Of a DNA stretch of 64,000 nt, positions 51,818 through 60,533 are shown one piece after another. This stretch comes from CAZVFX01 sp964626565. GTDB lineage: Bacteria > Myxococcota_A > UBA9042 > CAIXZC01. The DNA lies in contig CAZVFX010000023.1 of the NCBI GenBank assembly GCA_964626565.1, positions 1 through 64,000 of the forward strand. Reading direction: 5' to 3'. The position numbers and the translations under genes are program-made. The number at the start of each line of letters is the position of its first letter. Position 1 is the first letter of the stretch. The notes under the pieces were generated by a model. That model had not been told where the DNA came from. It saw only the letters and a list, made by a program, of their open reading frames with translations, and ran no database searches.

Positions 51818-53572
51818 ATGACCCCGGAATCGAATGACAGGATGGACGGCGAAGGGCAGGAACTACTGCAGGACTTCCGGTCTCTCTCGAGGGAACTGCT
51901 CCGCGGCGTGAACCGTGCGCGGCCCCGCGCCCGATTCCTGGCCGAAGCATCAGAGATGCTGCTCGACTTCTTCGGCTGCGACGAGGTCGAGCTAAGAGTC
52001 CGGGAGGCGAGACGGAATTGCACTCGTAGCCGGGCGACCCGGCGGCCTGAGCGGGATTTCTCCTATGCCGTCATCCATTGCGCCGCGGACGAGACCGCGG
52101 ATGTGCTCTGCGGCCTGGAGGGCGATTCGGCCCTGGAGACCATCTTCCGCACGGTGCTGGCGGGGGCGGCGCAGGAGAGCACCGACGGCTTTACCGAAAA
52201 CGGCAGCTTCTTCACCGGCGCTGTAAACACGCTGGAGGGAATCCGTCGAGAGCGAGAGTCAGGGGGGCGCACAGGTGCTTTGGGGCCGACGGGCGGCTAC
52301 CGTTCCCTCGCAGCAGTGCCCGTGACGATTGAAGACGAGAAGGCCGGGCTGTTGCTGCTCAAAAGCCTGGAGCCCGATTTCTTTGACCTCTCCGCCATCG
52401 GGCTGGCCGAGGGAACAGCAGAGATCCTCGGCATGAGCCTCGCCCACGGAAAAGCGCAGGCCGCACTCGGGGAGCGGGTCAAGGAACTTACCTGTTTGTA
52501 TGGCATCGCGCGGATCGTGGAAGAGCCGGGGATCGGCTTTGACGACATGTTCGACCGGATCGTCCACCTTCTTCCTCCGGGTTGGCAGTACCCGGAAGTC
52601 ACCGAGGCACGCCTGATTCTCGACGAACGGGAGCATGCCACCAGCGAGTTCAAGGATAGCTGGCAGGTGCAATCCGCAGACATTGTAGTCAAGGGGCAGC
52701 GGCGGGGGGTCGTGCAGGTGGCGTATTCCGAAATGAAGCAGCTCCTGGATGAAGGACCGTTCCTGACCGAAGAGCGCAATCTCATCGGCGCCATCTCCGC
52801 CCAGTTGGCCCACATTGTCGAGCGCAAAGAGGCGGAACAGGAGACGGAAAGGCTGCAGGTGCAGCTTCGTCACGCCGACCGGCTGGCGACCATCGGCCAG
52901 CTGGCCGCAGGGGTGGCCCATGAACTCAACGAGCCGCTGGGCGCGATTCTCGGCTTTGCCCAACTAGCGATGAAATGCCCTGGTCTGCCGCAGCAGGGCT
53001 CCGAGGATATCGACCGGATTATTGCGGCCTCCCTCCACGCGCGTCAGATTATCACCAAGTTGCTCCTCTTCGCCCGCCAGACCCCGTCCAAAAAGATAGA
53101 TGTCGACCTCGACGAGGTGGTTGAGGAGAGCCTCTTCTTCTTTGATGCCCGTTGCGCCAAGGAAGGTATTCGCATGGTGAGGAGCCTTGCTGGTGGATTG
53201 CCCATGATAGTTGCGGACGCCGCGCAACTCAGGCAGGTGACTACCAACCTTGTTGTCAACGCGATTCAAGCCATGCCTGAAACCGGTACCTTGACGGTGG
53301 CGACTCTGGCGGGCGACAAATCTGTCGAACTGGTTGTGGAGGACACGGGCACCGGCATGAGTGAGGAGGTACAAGAGAAGCTGTTTTTGCCCTTCTTCAC
53401 CACCAAAGACGTGAATCAGGGAACCGGACTGGGAATGGCGGTGGTGCACGGCATAGTCACGGCTCATGGCGGTTCAATCGAGGTGGAAACAGAGGAAGGG
53501 AAGGGCTCCCGGTTCCGGGTGAGATTTCCCGTGGCGGGCACTGGCCGCGGAGAGCAGGAGAAAGAAGGATGA
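51818..53572 (+). CDS. Sensor histidine kinase with GAF-like domains, NtrB type
   Basis: 584 aa, no signal peptide or membrane helices, so a cytosolic sensor. Two GAF-like regions (about 40-215 and 225-345) precede a coiled coil (about 345-362), the H-box GQLAAGVAHELNEPLGAILG (His near 368) and a HATPase domain with NLVVNAIQAMP, VEDTGTGM and GTGLGMAVVHGIV. Start 51818 after GCGGAGACTGGCG; a TTG upstream overlapping the preceding lipoprotein is possible. Overlaps the response-regulator gene by four bases. The signal is unknown; GAF domains could bind a small molecule or redox cofactor. Confidence 0.93.
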   Translation: MTPESNDRMDGEGQELLQDFRSLSRELLRGVNRARPRARFLAEASEMLLDFFGCDEVELRVREARRNCTRSRATRRPERDFSYAVIHCAADETADVLCGLEGDSALETIFRTVLAGAAQESTDGFTENGSFFTGAVNTLEGIRRERESGGRTGALGPTGGYRSLAAVPVTIEDEKAGLLLLKSLEPDFFDLSAIGLAEGTAEILGMSLAHGKAQAALGERVKELTCLYGIARIVEEPGIGFDDMFDRIVHLLPPGWQYPEVTEARLILDEREHATSEFKDSWQVQSADIVVKGQRRGVVQVAYSEMKQLLDEGPFLTEERNLIGAISAQLAHIVERKEAEQETERLQVQLRHADRLATIGQLAAGVAHELNEPLGAILGFAQLAMKCPGLPQQGSEDIDRIIAASLHARQIITKLLLFARQTPSKKIDVDLDEVVEESLFFFDARCAKEGIRMVRSLAGGLPMIVADAAQLRQVTTNLVVNAIQAMPETGTLTVATLAGDKSVELVVEDTGTGMSEEVQEKLFLPFFTTKDVNQGTGLGMAVVHGIVTAHGGSIEVETEEGKGSRFRVRFPVAGTGRGEQEKEG

Positions 53573-54906
53573 GCGAAGCACGCAGAGAGCGAATACTCGT
53601 TGTTGATGACAATGTCTCCACGGTAGAGGTGCTGCGTCGGAATCTCACTGCCGAAGGCTACTCGGTTCTCACCGCAGATAGCGTGCCGGCCGCAGTAGAG
53701 GTCTTGTCCGGAACTACGGTGGACCTCGTTGTAACCGACCTGAAGATGCCTAAGGTGAGCGGCCTTGACCTCATTCGCCATGTTCGGGAGAACTACAGGG
53801 ATACCGAAGTCATGATGATTACCGGCTTTGCCACAGTCAGCGGCGCGGTGGAGGCGATGAAGGTGGGCGCTCAGGAGTACCTGGCCAAACCTTTCACGGA
53901 CCAGGAACTGTTCCTCTCGGTGCGGCGGACCCTCGACAAGTTGAGTATCCGGAGAATGGCGAAAGAAGGGGAGATCGGTACCCCACACGAACGATACGGG
54001 ATGCTCGGCGCCTCGCCGGCCATGCGAGCAGTTTTCAAGGCGGTAGCCAAGGCGGCAGCCACCCCTGCTACGGTATTGCTCACCGGGGAAAGCGGCACCG
54101 GCAAGGAACTGGTGGCGCGGGCCATCCACTATTCAGGTCGGCGAGCTTCGCTGCCTTTTGTCCCCGTGAACTGCGGAGGCATCCCGGAGACCTTGCTCGA
54201 AAGCGAACTGTTCGGGCGCATGAAGGGGGCTTTCACCGGGGCAAACGAAACCCGTGCGGGGTTCTTCCAAACTGCGGATCGGGGCACCATGTTCTTGGAT
54301 GAAATCAGCGAGACCAGCCCCGCCATGCAGGTCAAACTACTGCGTGTCCTGCAGGACAAGGAGGTGTGCCTTGTCGGATCCACAAAGGCGCGCAAAGTAG
54401 ACGTGCGGATCATCGCCGCGACCAACCGGGACCTGGAGTCACATATGGCGAAAGGCGGATTCCGGGAGGACCTGTACTATCGGCTCAACGTCATCAACAT
54501 CCACCTTCCCCCCCTGCGAGAGCGGGGAGATGACGTCATGCTGCTGGTGCCCCACTTTGCCGCCCGGTTCGGCCGTGAACTCGGGGTCGAACCGCCCCAA
54601 TTCACCCCGCGTGCCATGGAGGTGCTCAGGGCCTACCTCTGGCCAGGAAACGTCCGCGAACTGGAGAACATGATCCAGCGGTTGGTGGCCATGGCCGATG
54701 GGGATCTAATCGATGTTCCCGATCTACCTCCGGGACTGCGCTTCTCGGCCGACCGACAGGTGCGGTTGGGCCGCACCCTGGTAGAGGTCGAAACTGAGCA
54801 CATCCGTCGGGTTCTGGAAAGCGTTGACGACAACAAGACGCGAGCTGCCGAAATTCTCGGCATCGACCGCAAGACCCTGCGCGAGAAGTTGAAACGGCTG
54901 CCCTGA
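53569..54906 (+). CDS. NtrC-family sigma54-dependent response regulator
   Basis: 445 aa. Receiver domain (about 1-120) with phosphorylation site Asp57 in DLVVTDLKMPK. AAA+ domain (about 140-375): Walker A GESGTGKELVARAIH, the sigma54-contacting GAFTGA loop (about 220-225), GTMFLDEISETSPAMQ and R-finger region FREDLYYRLNV. C-terminal Fis-type helix-turn-helix NKTRAAEILGIDRKTLREKLKRL. The loop context FGRMKGAFTGA differs slightly from the common GHEKGAFTGA. Paired with the kinase just upstream. Likely targets are the tandem palindromes right after its stop and the sigma54 promoter of the next operon. Confidence 0.96.
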   Translation: MSEARRERILVVDDNVSTVEVLRRNLTAEGYSVLTADSVPAAVEVLSGTTVDLVVTDLKMPKVSGLDLIRHVRENYRDTEVMMITGFATVSGAVEAMKVGAQEYLAKPFTDQELFLSVRRTLDKLSIRRMAKEGEIGTPHERYGMLGASPAMRAVFKAVAKAAATPATVLLTGESGTGKELVARAIHYSGRRASLPFVPVNCGGIPETLLESELFGRMKGAFTGANETRAGFFQTADRGTMFLDEISETSPAMQVKLLRVLQDKEVCLVGSTKARKVDVRIIAATNRDLESHMAKGGFREDLYYRLNVINIHLPPLRERGDDVMLLVPHFAARFGRELGVEPPQFTPRAMEVLRAYLWPGNVRELENMIQRLVAMADGDLIDVPDLPPGLRFSADRQVRLGRTLVEVETEHIRRVLESVDDNKTRAAEILGIDRKTLREKLKRLP

Positions 54907-54908
54907 CC

Positions 54909-54941
54909 GGGGCGTTTCGCCCCACCGGGGCGTTTCGCCCC
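54909..54941 (+). promoter_or_regulatory. Tandem palindromes, probable upstream activator sites
   Basis: Two identical perfect inverted repeats GGGGCGTTTCGCCCC at 54909-54923 and 54927-54941, 18 bp centre to centre. They begin two bases after the regulator's stop codon and lie about 90-110 bp upstream of a sigma54 promoter, the usual placing of NtrC-type enhancers. As RNA they would form two hairpins but have no U-tract. Confidence 0.65.
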
Positions 54942-55024
54942 GCCCGGGCCGCGTCTCAGGCATCTCGTCATTTCCCCTCGGCCCTTGACGACAAACACCG
55001 CCTCCTCCCTTGCCCTTCCGCACA

Positions 55025-55040
55025 TGGCACGATGGTTGCA
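55025..55040 (+). promoter_or_regulatory. Sigma54 (-24/-12) promoter
   Basis: TGGCAC (55025-55030), five bases, TTGCA (55036-55040): the consensus with GG and GC separated by ten bases. The expected transcription start is near 55052, 34 bases before the GTG of the first gene. Confidence 0.8.
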
Positions 55041-55085
55041 CCGCACTGCCCGGCGTTGAGACTGAGGCTATTCGTGGAGGGAGCC

Positions 55086-55394
55086 GTGAAAGACTCCTGG
55101 CAGAAGTACGCCGTAACCGCCAGCAAGGAGGACAAAACAGGGCTGTGCTCGAACTGCAATCACCGGCAGACATGTTGTTACCTGGAGCGGGCGAGCCAGC
55201 CGATCCTGCACTGCGAGGAGTTCTTTGCACATACGCCTGAAACAACGCGTTCGACCACTCAGGTCCGCACCCGCACAGACGGGGGCGGTGACGTCGACAA
55301 GTTCAACGGGCTGTGTGTGAACTGTGATTTTCGCTTGGACTGCAAGAACGCCGGCAAAGAAGGCGGCGTTTGGCATTGCGAGGAGTACGCATAA
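55086..55394 (+). CDS. Small protein with two CxxC/HCEE metal-binding repeats
   Basis: 102 aa, GTG start after CGTGGAGGGAGCC. Two copies of a motif: GLCSNCNHRQTCC...LHCEEF (about 20-48) and GLCVNCDFRLDC...WHCEEY (about 76-101). Each offers four Cys (plus His), suiting zinc or an iron-sulfur cluster. Proteins with this motif accompany NADH-dehydrogenase-like and hydrogenase genes in anaerobic deltaproteobacteria, as I recall, but their role is unknown to me. First gene after the sigma54 promoter and 62 bases before the NuoE-like gene. Confidence 0.8.
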   Translation: MKDSWQKYAVTASKEDKTGLCSNCNHRQTCCYLERASQPILHCEEFFAHTPETTRSTTQVRTRTDGGGDVDKFNGLCVNCDFRLDCKNAGKEGGVWHCEEYA

Positions 55395-55456
55395 GTTATC
55401 GGGTTTCGTCCCCGCATTGGTGGCGGGGCTGACTGTTCGACTGGGGAGTTGATTCT

Positions 55457-56305
55457 ATGCGTGAAGACACCGTTCTTGAGATTTTATCGCGTGGGCGCGC
55501 TGAAAACAAAGGCCTGATGGCCATTCTGGGAGAAATCCAGGCGCAGTACAGCTACCTGCCGGAGGAAGCCCTGCGGCTGGTGGCCAACGAGACGGGGAGG
55601 TCGCTAGTTGACATCTACGGCGTCGCGACCTTCTACAAGTTGTTCAGCCTGAACCCTCGTGGCAAGCACCTGGTTTCGGTTTGCCTGGGCACCGCGTGTC
55701 ATGTCAGGAACGCGCCGGCCATTGTCGGGGAATTCGAGCGCCAGTTGGACATAAAGGCGGGAGAAACCACTGAAGACCAGGAATTCACTCTGGAAACGGT
55801 GAACTGCCTGGGAGCCTGTGCATTGGGCCCCATTGTGGTCGTCGATGGAACCTACTTCTCCAACGTCAAGCAGACTGAGGTGAAGAAGATCCTGAGGGCC
55901 GCCAAAAAGGGTCCGGATGCAACCGGCATCGCACAGGACAGCCGGATCTTCCCGGTGGAGGTGAGTTGTCCCCGGTGCAACCACAATCTTATGGATCCGG
56001 GGTACGCAGTGGATGGGCACCCTTCCATTCGGGTGACCACCTCCTTCGACGAGCGGCACGGTTGGCTGAGGCTGTCTTCTCTCTACGGCAGCTACAACGT
56101 TGTTTCAGAGTATGAGATACCGTGGAACACGGTTTCGCAGTTCTTCTGCCCCCACTGTCACGCTGAGCTGGCTGCGGCCAAGGATTGTACGCAATGCCAG
56201 GCTCCCATCGTGAGCATGATCGTTCGGGGCGGCGGGTTGTTGCAGATCTGCTCTCGGCGGGGATGCAGGAGCCATATGTTGGACCTTTCGGGAGTCAATT
56301 TGTGA
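55457..56305 (+). CDS. NuoE-like 2Fe-2S subunit with added zinc-finger-like C-terminal domain
   Basis: 282 aa, against about 160 for ordinary NuoE/HndA. Residues 1-150 are the thioredoxin-like 24-kDa subunit: SYLPEEALRLVANE, YGVATFYKLFSLNPRGKH, and the 2Fe-2S ligands CLGTAC and CLGAC. Residues about 165-282 are an extra domain with CPRCNHN, FFCPHCHAELAAAKDCTQC and ICSRRGC, i.e. three Cys pairs suitable for zinc or an additional cluster. It passes electrons between the NADH/FMN subunit and its partners. Second gene of the operon. Confidence 0.92.
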   Translation: MREDTVLEILSRGRAENKGLMAILGEIQAQYSYLPEEALRLVANETGRSLVDIYGVATFYKLFSLNPRGKHLVSVCLGTACHVRNAPAIVGEFERQLDIKAGETTEDQEFTLETVNCLGACALGPIVVVDGTYFSNVKQTEVKKILRAAKKGPDATGIAQDSRIFPVEVSCPRCNHNLMDPGYAVDGHPSIRVTTSFDERHGWLRLSSLYGSYNVVSEYEIPWNTVSQFFCPHCHAELAAAKDCTQCQAPIVSMIVRGGGLLQICSRRGCRSHMLDLSGVNL

Positions 56306-56372
56306 GCAGGAAAACGAATCGAATGTTGGTTGATTGCACGAGCAGGTGCCACTTGGACACGGGTAGCGGACA

Positions 56373-58226
56373 ATGAGAAGACGGACATCGACTGCTGAAG
56401 TGAGGAAGTTGCGTTCCCGGCTTTCCGCCGGCGTCAACAAAGACAAGATCAGGATCGTTGTTAGTGCCGGCACTTGCGGCCAGGCTAGCGGCGCTAATGA
56501 TCTGATTCGAGCCGTCAAGCGGGAAGTTCTTGCCAAGGGACTTTCCGACGAGGTGGGGCTACGGGTCACGGGGTGCCACGGTTTCTGTGAAATGGAGCCG
56601 TCGCTGCTGGTAGAACCCTTGCGGGCTTTCTACCCCCGGGTCGATCCGAAGTCGATCCCCGGCATCATTGAGGCCTCCATGGCCGGAGAGGTGATTGAAG
56701 ATCTGCTCTACTCCGACCCTGGCTCCGAAACGAAGTTGCCCACCATCGATGAGATGGGCTTCTTCGCCGGGCAGACCCGGTCACTGCTGGCGCAGAACGA
56801 ACAGGTGGATCCCATCCGCATCTACGACTACATCGTGGCGGGAGGGTATTCGGCGCTGTGCGATGTTCTGGACCGTGACGACCCGGCGTGGGTCGTAGAC
56901 CAGGTCAAGACCTCGGGGCTTAGAGGCCGCGGCGGTGCCGGCTTCCCCGCCGGACGAAAGTGGGAGTTTCTGGCGGCCCAGCACACCTACGAGGACAAGT
57001 TCCTCGTGTGCAACGCCGACGAAGGAGACCCGGGCGCATACATGGACAGAAGCCTGCTTGAAGGCAGCCCCCATTCTATTCTCGAGGGGATGATCATCGG
57101 GGCCTTCGCCACCGGGGCCAGCCAGGGAATCCTGTATGTCCGGGCTGAATACCCCCTGGCTATCAAGCATCTGCTTATCGCCATGCGTCAGGCGCGGCAA
57201 CTCGGGCTGCTCGGTGACGACATTCTGGGCACCGATTTTTGCTTTGACATTGAGCTTGTTCGGGGCGCCGGCGCGTTTGTCTGCGGTGAGGAAACAGCGT
57301 TGATCAAGTCCATTGAAGGCAAGATGGGTGAACCGCGCCAGCGCCCCCCTTACCCCGTTCAGCGGGGCATAAAGGGACAGCCGACGGCCATCAACAACGT
57401 GGAAACATGGGCCAACATTCCGCTGATGTTCCGCATGGGCGCCGACAACTTCGCAGAGACCGGGACCAAGGGGAACTCCGGTACCAAGGTGTTCAGCCTG
57501 GTTGGGAAGATTCGTAACACCGGACTGGTGGAAGTGCCCATGGGCGCAACCATCCGGCAGATGTTGTTCGATATCGGCGGCGGGCCTGTGGACGCAGGCA
57601 CCATCAAGGCGGTACAGACCGGTGGGCCCTCGGGAGGGTGCATCCCTTCCGACCTGTTTGATCTGCCCATTGACTATGACAGCCTCGCCGAAGTCGGCTC
57701 CATCATGGGGTCGGGTGGCATGATCGTCATGGACGAATCGACTTGCATGGTTGACGTGGCCAAGTACTTCATGAGCTTCCTCAAAGACGAATCCTGCGGC
57801 AAGTGTTTCACCTGCCGCAAGGGCACGCAACGAATGTATGAACTGCTTGAGGATATCTCCAACGGTGAGGGTGGGCTGGCCCAGATTGGCCTGCTCGAAG
57901 AGTTGGCCCTGGCCGTGAGGGACACCACTATGTGTCAGTTGGGGGGCACCGCTTCCAATCCGGTGCTCTCGACCTTGAAATACTTCAAGGATGAGTACCT
58001 GGAGCACATCAAGGATGGGCGCTGCCGGGCCGGCGTGTGCACCGGGCTCATCACATACAGCATTGATGAAACCAATTGTAATGGGTGCACCGCGTGCGTC
58101 AAGGCGTGCCCGGAAGGCGTCATTACCGGCGAGAAGAAGCAGTTGCATTTCATCGAAGCGGAAGGATGCATAAAGTGTGGCGCCTGTAAAGCAACCTGTA
58201 AATTCGATGCGATAAGAATCACCTAG
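56373..58226 (+). CDS. NuoF-like NADH/FMN subunit with N-terminal thioredoxin-like and C-terminal two-cluster ferredoxin domains
   Basis: 617 aa, HydB/HndC-like layout. The N-terminal thioredoxin-like domain has SAGTCGQASGAND and VTGCHGFCEMEP (three Cys). The NADH site is SGLRGRGGAGFPAGRKWEF, and the FMN site lies around NADEGDPGAYMDR. The 4Fe-4S site is CGKCFTCRKG plus MCQLGG. The C-terminus adds CNGCTACVKACPEG and CIKCGACKATCKFD. This is the flavin subunit that oxidises or reduces NAD(P) in NADH dehydrogenases, NAD-reducing hydrogenases and bifurcating complexes. No hydrogenase gene is present in the window. Confidence 0.95.
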   Translation: MRRRTSTAEVRKLRSRLSAGVNKDKIRIVVSAGTCGQASGANDLIRAVKREVLAKGLSDEVGLRVTGCHGFCEMEPSLLVEPLRAFYPRVDPKSIPGIIEASMAGEVIEDLLYSDPGSETKLPTIDEMGFFAGQTRSLLAQNEQVDPIRIYDYIVAGGYSALCDVLDRDDPAWVVDQVKTSGLRGRGGAGFPAGRKWEFLAAQHTYEDKFLVCNADEGDPGAYMDRSLLEGSPHSILEGMIIGAFATGASQGILYVRAEYPLAIKHLLIAMRQARQLGLLGDDILGTDFCFDIELVRGAGAFVCGEETALIKSIEGKMGEPRQRPPYPVQRGIKGQPTAINNVETWANIPLMFRMGADNFAETGTKGNSGTKVFSLVGKIRNTGLVEVPMGATIRQMLFDIGGGPVDAGTIKAVQTGGPSGGCIPSDLFDLPIDYDSLAEVGSIMGSGGMIVMDESTCMVDVAKYFMSFLKDESCGKCFTCRKGTQRMYELLEDISNGEGGLAQIGLLEELALAVRDTTMCQLGGTASNPVLSTLKYFKDEYLEHIKDGRCRAGVCTGLITYSIDETNCNGCTACVKACPEGVITGEKKQLHFIEAEGCIKCGACKATCKFDAIRIT

Positions 58227-58257
58227 GCGAAGTGAGCTATCGGCAGGGGAAGATGCG

Positions 58258-58935
58258 ATGATTACTCTCGAAATAAACGGCCTGAGCGTAACAGTGGAAA
58301 AGGGGGCGACCGTACTGGAAGCAGCGACTTTCCTGGGGTTTCCCATTCCCACCCTTTGTCACATGGAAGGGCTGTCTCCCTATGGAGCATGCCGCCTGTG
58401 TGTGGTAGAGATCGGTGAAGGAGAGCGGGCCAAACTGGTCTCCTCCTGCACCTATCCCGCCGAAGAAGGCGCCAAGGTAAGAACCGCTTCGGCCCGGGTC
58501 GTCAGAGCGCGGCGGATGGTGCTGGAGTTGCTGTTGGCCTCTTGCCCCCAGTCCAAAGTGATTCAGGACCTGGCGTCGACTCACGATGTGCGGCAGCAGC
58601 GGTTCCGGCAGGAGCACGAGGACTGCATCCTGTGCGGGCTGTGCGTGCGTATGTGCGAGGAGCAGATGGTGGCCAAAGCCATCGGCTTCCGGGGTCGGGG
58701 AGAAACCAGAAGTATCGGTACGCCGTTCGACGTCAAGTCCGACGTCTGCCGCTTCTGCGGCGGGTGCAGCTATGTGTGCCCGGCCTGCCAGTTGCGTTGC
58801 ACTTTCACGGAGCCGGATGCCGCAGTTTGTGGGGGGTGTGCCAATATCGCCCCTCCCTGCGTGGAGAAGGAGCCGTTCGACGATATGATGTGCTATATGA
58901 AGCCATGTGTTGCTTGCGAAATATCTGAGGATTGA
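58258..58935 (+). CDS. NuoG/HoxU-like iron-sulfur subunit
   Basis: 225 aa. N-terminal plant-type 2Fe-2S ferredoxin (PTLCHMEGLSPYGACRLCVVE, SSCTYP), then a His/Cys region and two 4Fe-4S motifs (CILCGLCVRMCEE, CRFCGGCSYVCPACQLRC) and a final CGGC...C group. It lacks the large molybdopterin-like or H-cluster domain of full NuoG or HydA, so it is an electron-wiring subunit as in HoxU. Overlap with or immediate closeness to the next gene (14 bases) shows a common operon. Confidence 0.93.
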   Translation: MITLEINGLSVTVEKGATVLEAATFLGFPIPTLCHMEGLSPYGACRLCVVEIGEGERAKLVSSCTYPAEEGAKVRTASARVVRARRMVLELLLASCPQSKVIQDLASTHDVRQQRFRQEHEDCILCGLCVRMCEEQMVAKAIGFRGRGETRSIGTPFDVKSDVCRFCGGCSYVCPACQLRCTFTEPDAAVCGGCANIAPPCVEKEPFDDMMCYMKPCVACEISED

Positions 58936-58949
58936 TCAGGAGGTCCAGG

Positions 58950-60533
58950 ATGTCCCTTACGAGAACCAACGCCACGGCGGCAACGCTGACCAAGAACAGG
59001 ACTGAAGATTCGGTAGTGCCCGCTTCGGGCATGTGTGTGACCTGCGTAGACGGGTGCGTAGGCATGTGCGAAATCGGTAAGTCAGCCTATCGGGGCCATG
59101 AGGTGATCTACCCACAGCCGTTTGGGGTGATCACTACTGCGTCCGAGAAGCGCTACCCCCTCGACTACTCCCACTTCAACATTATGGGCACCGCAGTGGG
59201 CGCCCACGGTGTGGAGGCCGACAGTGACAAGGCGGTATTCCCCGCTGTCGACCTGGAGGTGAAGTTCGGGCACGACGGAGGGTTGAAGTTCCGCTACCCC
59301 TGGTTGATCGGAGGTATCGGCTCCACCAACGTCGCCAAGAACAACTGGGACGGACTGGCAATCGGTACCGCGCTCGCCGGCACCGGACTCACCATCGGTG
59401 AGAACGTCGCAGGCATGGACCCCGAGTCGGTGGTGAAGGACGGCCGGGTCATTGACACCGTAGACCTGAAGAACCGGGTCAAGCTGTTTATGGACAACCA
59501 GCGCGACGGCTATGGCGCGATTATCGTCCAGGCTAACGTCGAAGACACCCGGCTGGGTGTTCAGGAGTACGCCCTTAGCGAGTTGGGTGTCCAATGTGTC
59601 GAGCTTAAATGGGGCCAGGGCGCCAAAGACATCGGCGGCGAGGTGAAGATCCGCAGCCTGGAGAAAGCACAGCTTCTCCACAAGCGGGGCTATGTGGTTC
59701 TGCCTGACCCCACCGACCCGATTATCATCGAAGCCTTCAAGAAGGGCGCCTTTGCCGAATTCGAGCGTCACTCCCGGGTAGGCATGGTCACCGAAGAATC
59801 CTTCGCCGAGCGGGTCGAAGAACTGCGCAAAGCGGGCGCCAAGTACATCTTCCTCAAAACCGGGGCATATCGGCCGGCCGACCTCGCCAGGTCGCTGGTG
59901 TTTGCGTCCAAGTACGGCATCGACCTGCTCACCGTCGACGCCGCCGGCGGCGGAACCGGTATGAGCCCCTGGCGCATGATGAACGAGTGGGGCGTACCGC
60001 CTATCGAGTTGCACTCCCTGCTCTACCAGTACGCGGATCGTCTGGCCAAAGCCGGCCGCCCCGTACCCCCCCTGGCTGTTGCCGGCGGGTTCTCCTTCGA
60101 AGACCACATCTTCAAGGGGCTGGCCATGGGCGCTCCGTACGTCAAGTTCGTATCAATGGCGCGTGCTCCCATCGCCGCAGTTATGGTGGGTAAGACCCTG
60201 GGCAAGGCCATCGATAGCCACGAGGTGCCGGTCTACGTCGAGCGGTTCGGCCGCACCCGGGACGAGGTGTTCGTGACGTCAGCCGAGCTTCGAAAGGAAC
60301 TGGGCGACAAGGAATTCGAGGCGCTGCCCACCGGCGCCATCGGCCTCTATACCTACTACGAACGGTTGGGCCAGGGCCTGCGCCAGTTGATGTGTGGCAG
60401 CCGCAAGTTCAACCTCTCCTACATGACCCGGGACGACCTGGCCGCGCTTACGCCCCAGGCAGCCGAGGTGAGCGGGATTCAGTACATCACCGACACTGAC
60501 AAGGAAGAAGTAGAAGGCATCCTCGCAGGTTGA
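58950..60533 (+). CDS. FMN-binding glutamate-synthase-like protein
   Basis: 527 aa. Start 58950 after ATCAGGAGGTCCAGG. The C-terminal 400 residues have the TIM-barrel FMN domain of glutamate synthase large subunits: DLLTVDAAGGGTGMSPW, LAVAGGFSFEDHIFKGLAMGA and ARAPIAAVMVGKTLGKAI. There is no glutaminase (class II amidotransferase) domain, no GXGXG domain, and at the usual 3Fe-4S position only one Cys (LMCGSRKFN). Instead the N-terminus has CVTCVDGCVGMC, four Cys that could hold a 4Fe-4S cluster. It probably accepts electrons from the NuoEFG-like subunits; its reaction is unknown. A small antisense gene overlaps its last 55 bases. Confidence 0.9.
   Translation: MSLTRTNATAATLTKNRTEDSVVPASGMCVTCVDGCVGMCEIGKSAYRGHEVIYPQPFGVITTASEKRYPLDYSHFNIMGTAVGAHGVEADSDKAVFPAVDLEVKFGHDGGLKFRYPWLIGGIGSTNVAKNNWDGLAIGTALAGTGLTIGENVAGMDPESVVKDGRVIDTVDLKNRVKLFMDNQRDGYGAIIVQANVEDTRLGVQEYALSELGVQCVELKWGQGAKDIGGEVKIRSLEKAQLLHKRGYVVLPDPTDPIIIEAFKKGAFAEFERHSRVGMVTEESFAERVEELRKAGAKYIFLKTGAYRPADLARSLVFASKYGIDLLTVDAAGGGTGMSPWRMMNEWGVPPIELHSLLYQYADRLAKAGRPVPPLAVAGGFSFEDHIFKGLAMGAPYVKFVSMARAPIAAVMVGKTLGKAIDSHEVPVYVERFGRTRDEVFVTSAELRKELGDKEFEALPTGAIGLYTYYERLGQGLRQLMCGSRKFNLSYMTRDDLAALTPQAAEVSGIQYITDTDKEEVEGILAG

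Noticed and set aside
54909..54941. Intrinsic terminator after the response regulator
   Set aside because: Two GC stems with TTT loops but no U-tract; identical tandem palindromes upstream of a sigma54 promoter fit activator sites better, though both roles are possible.
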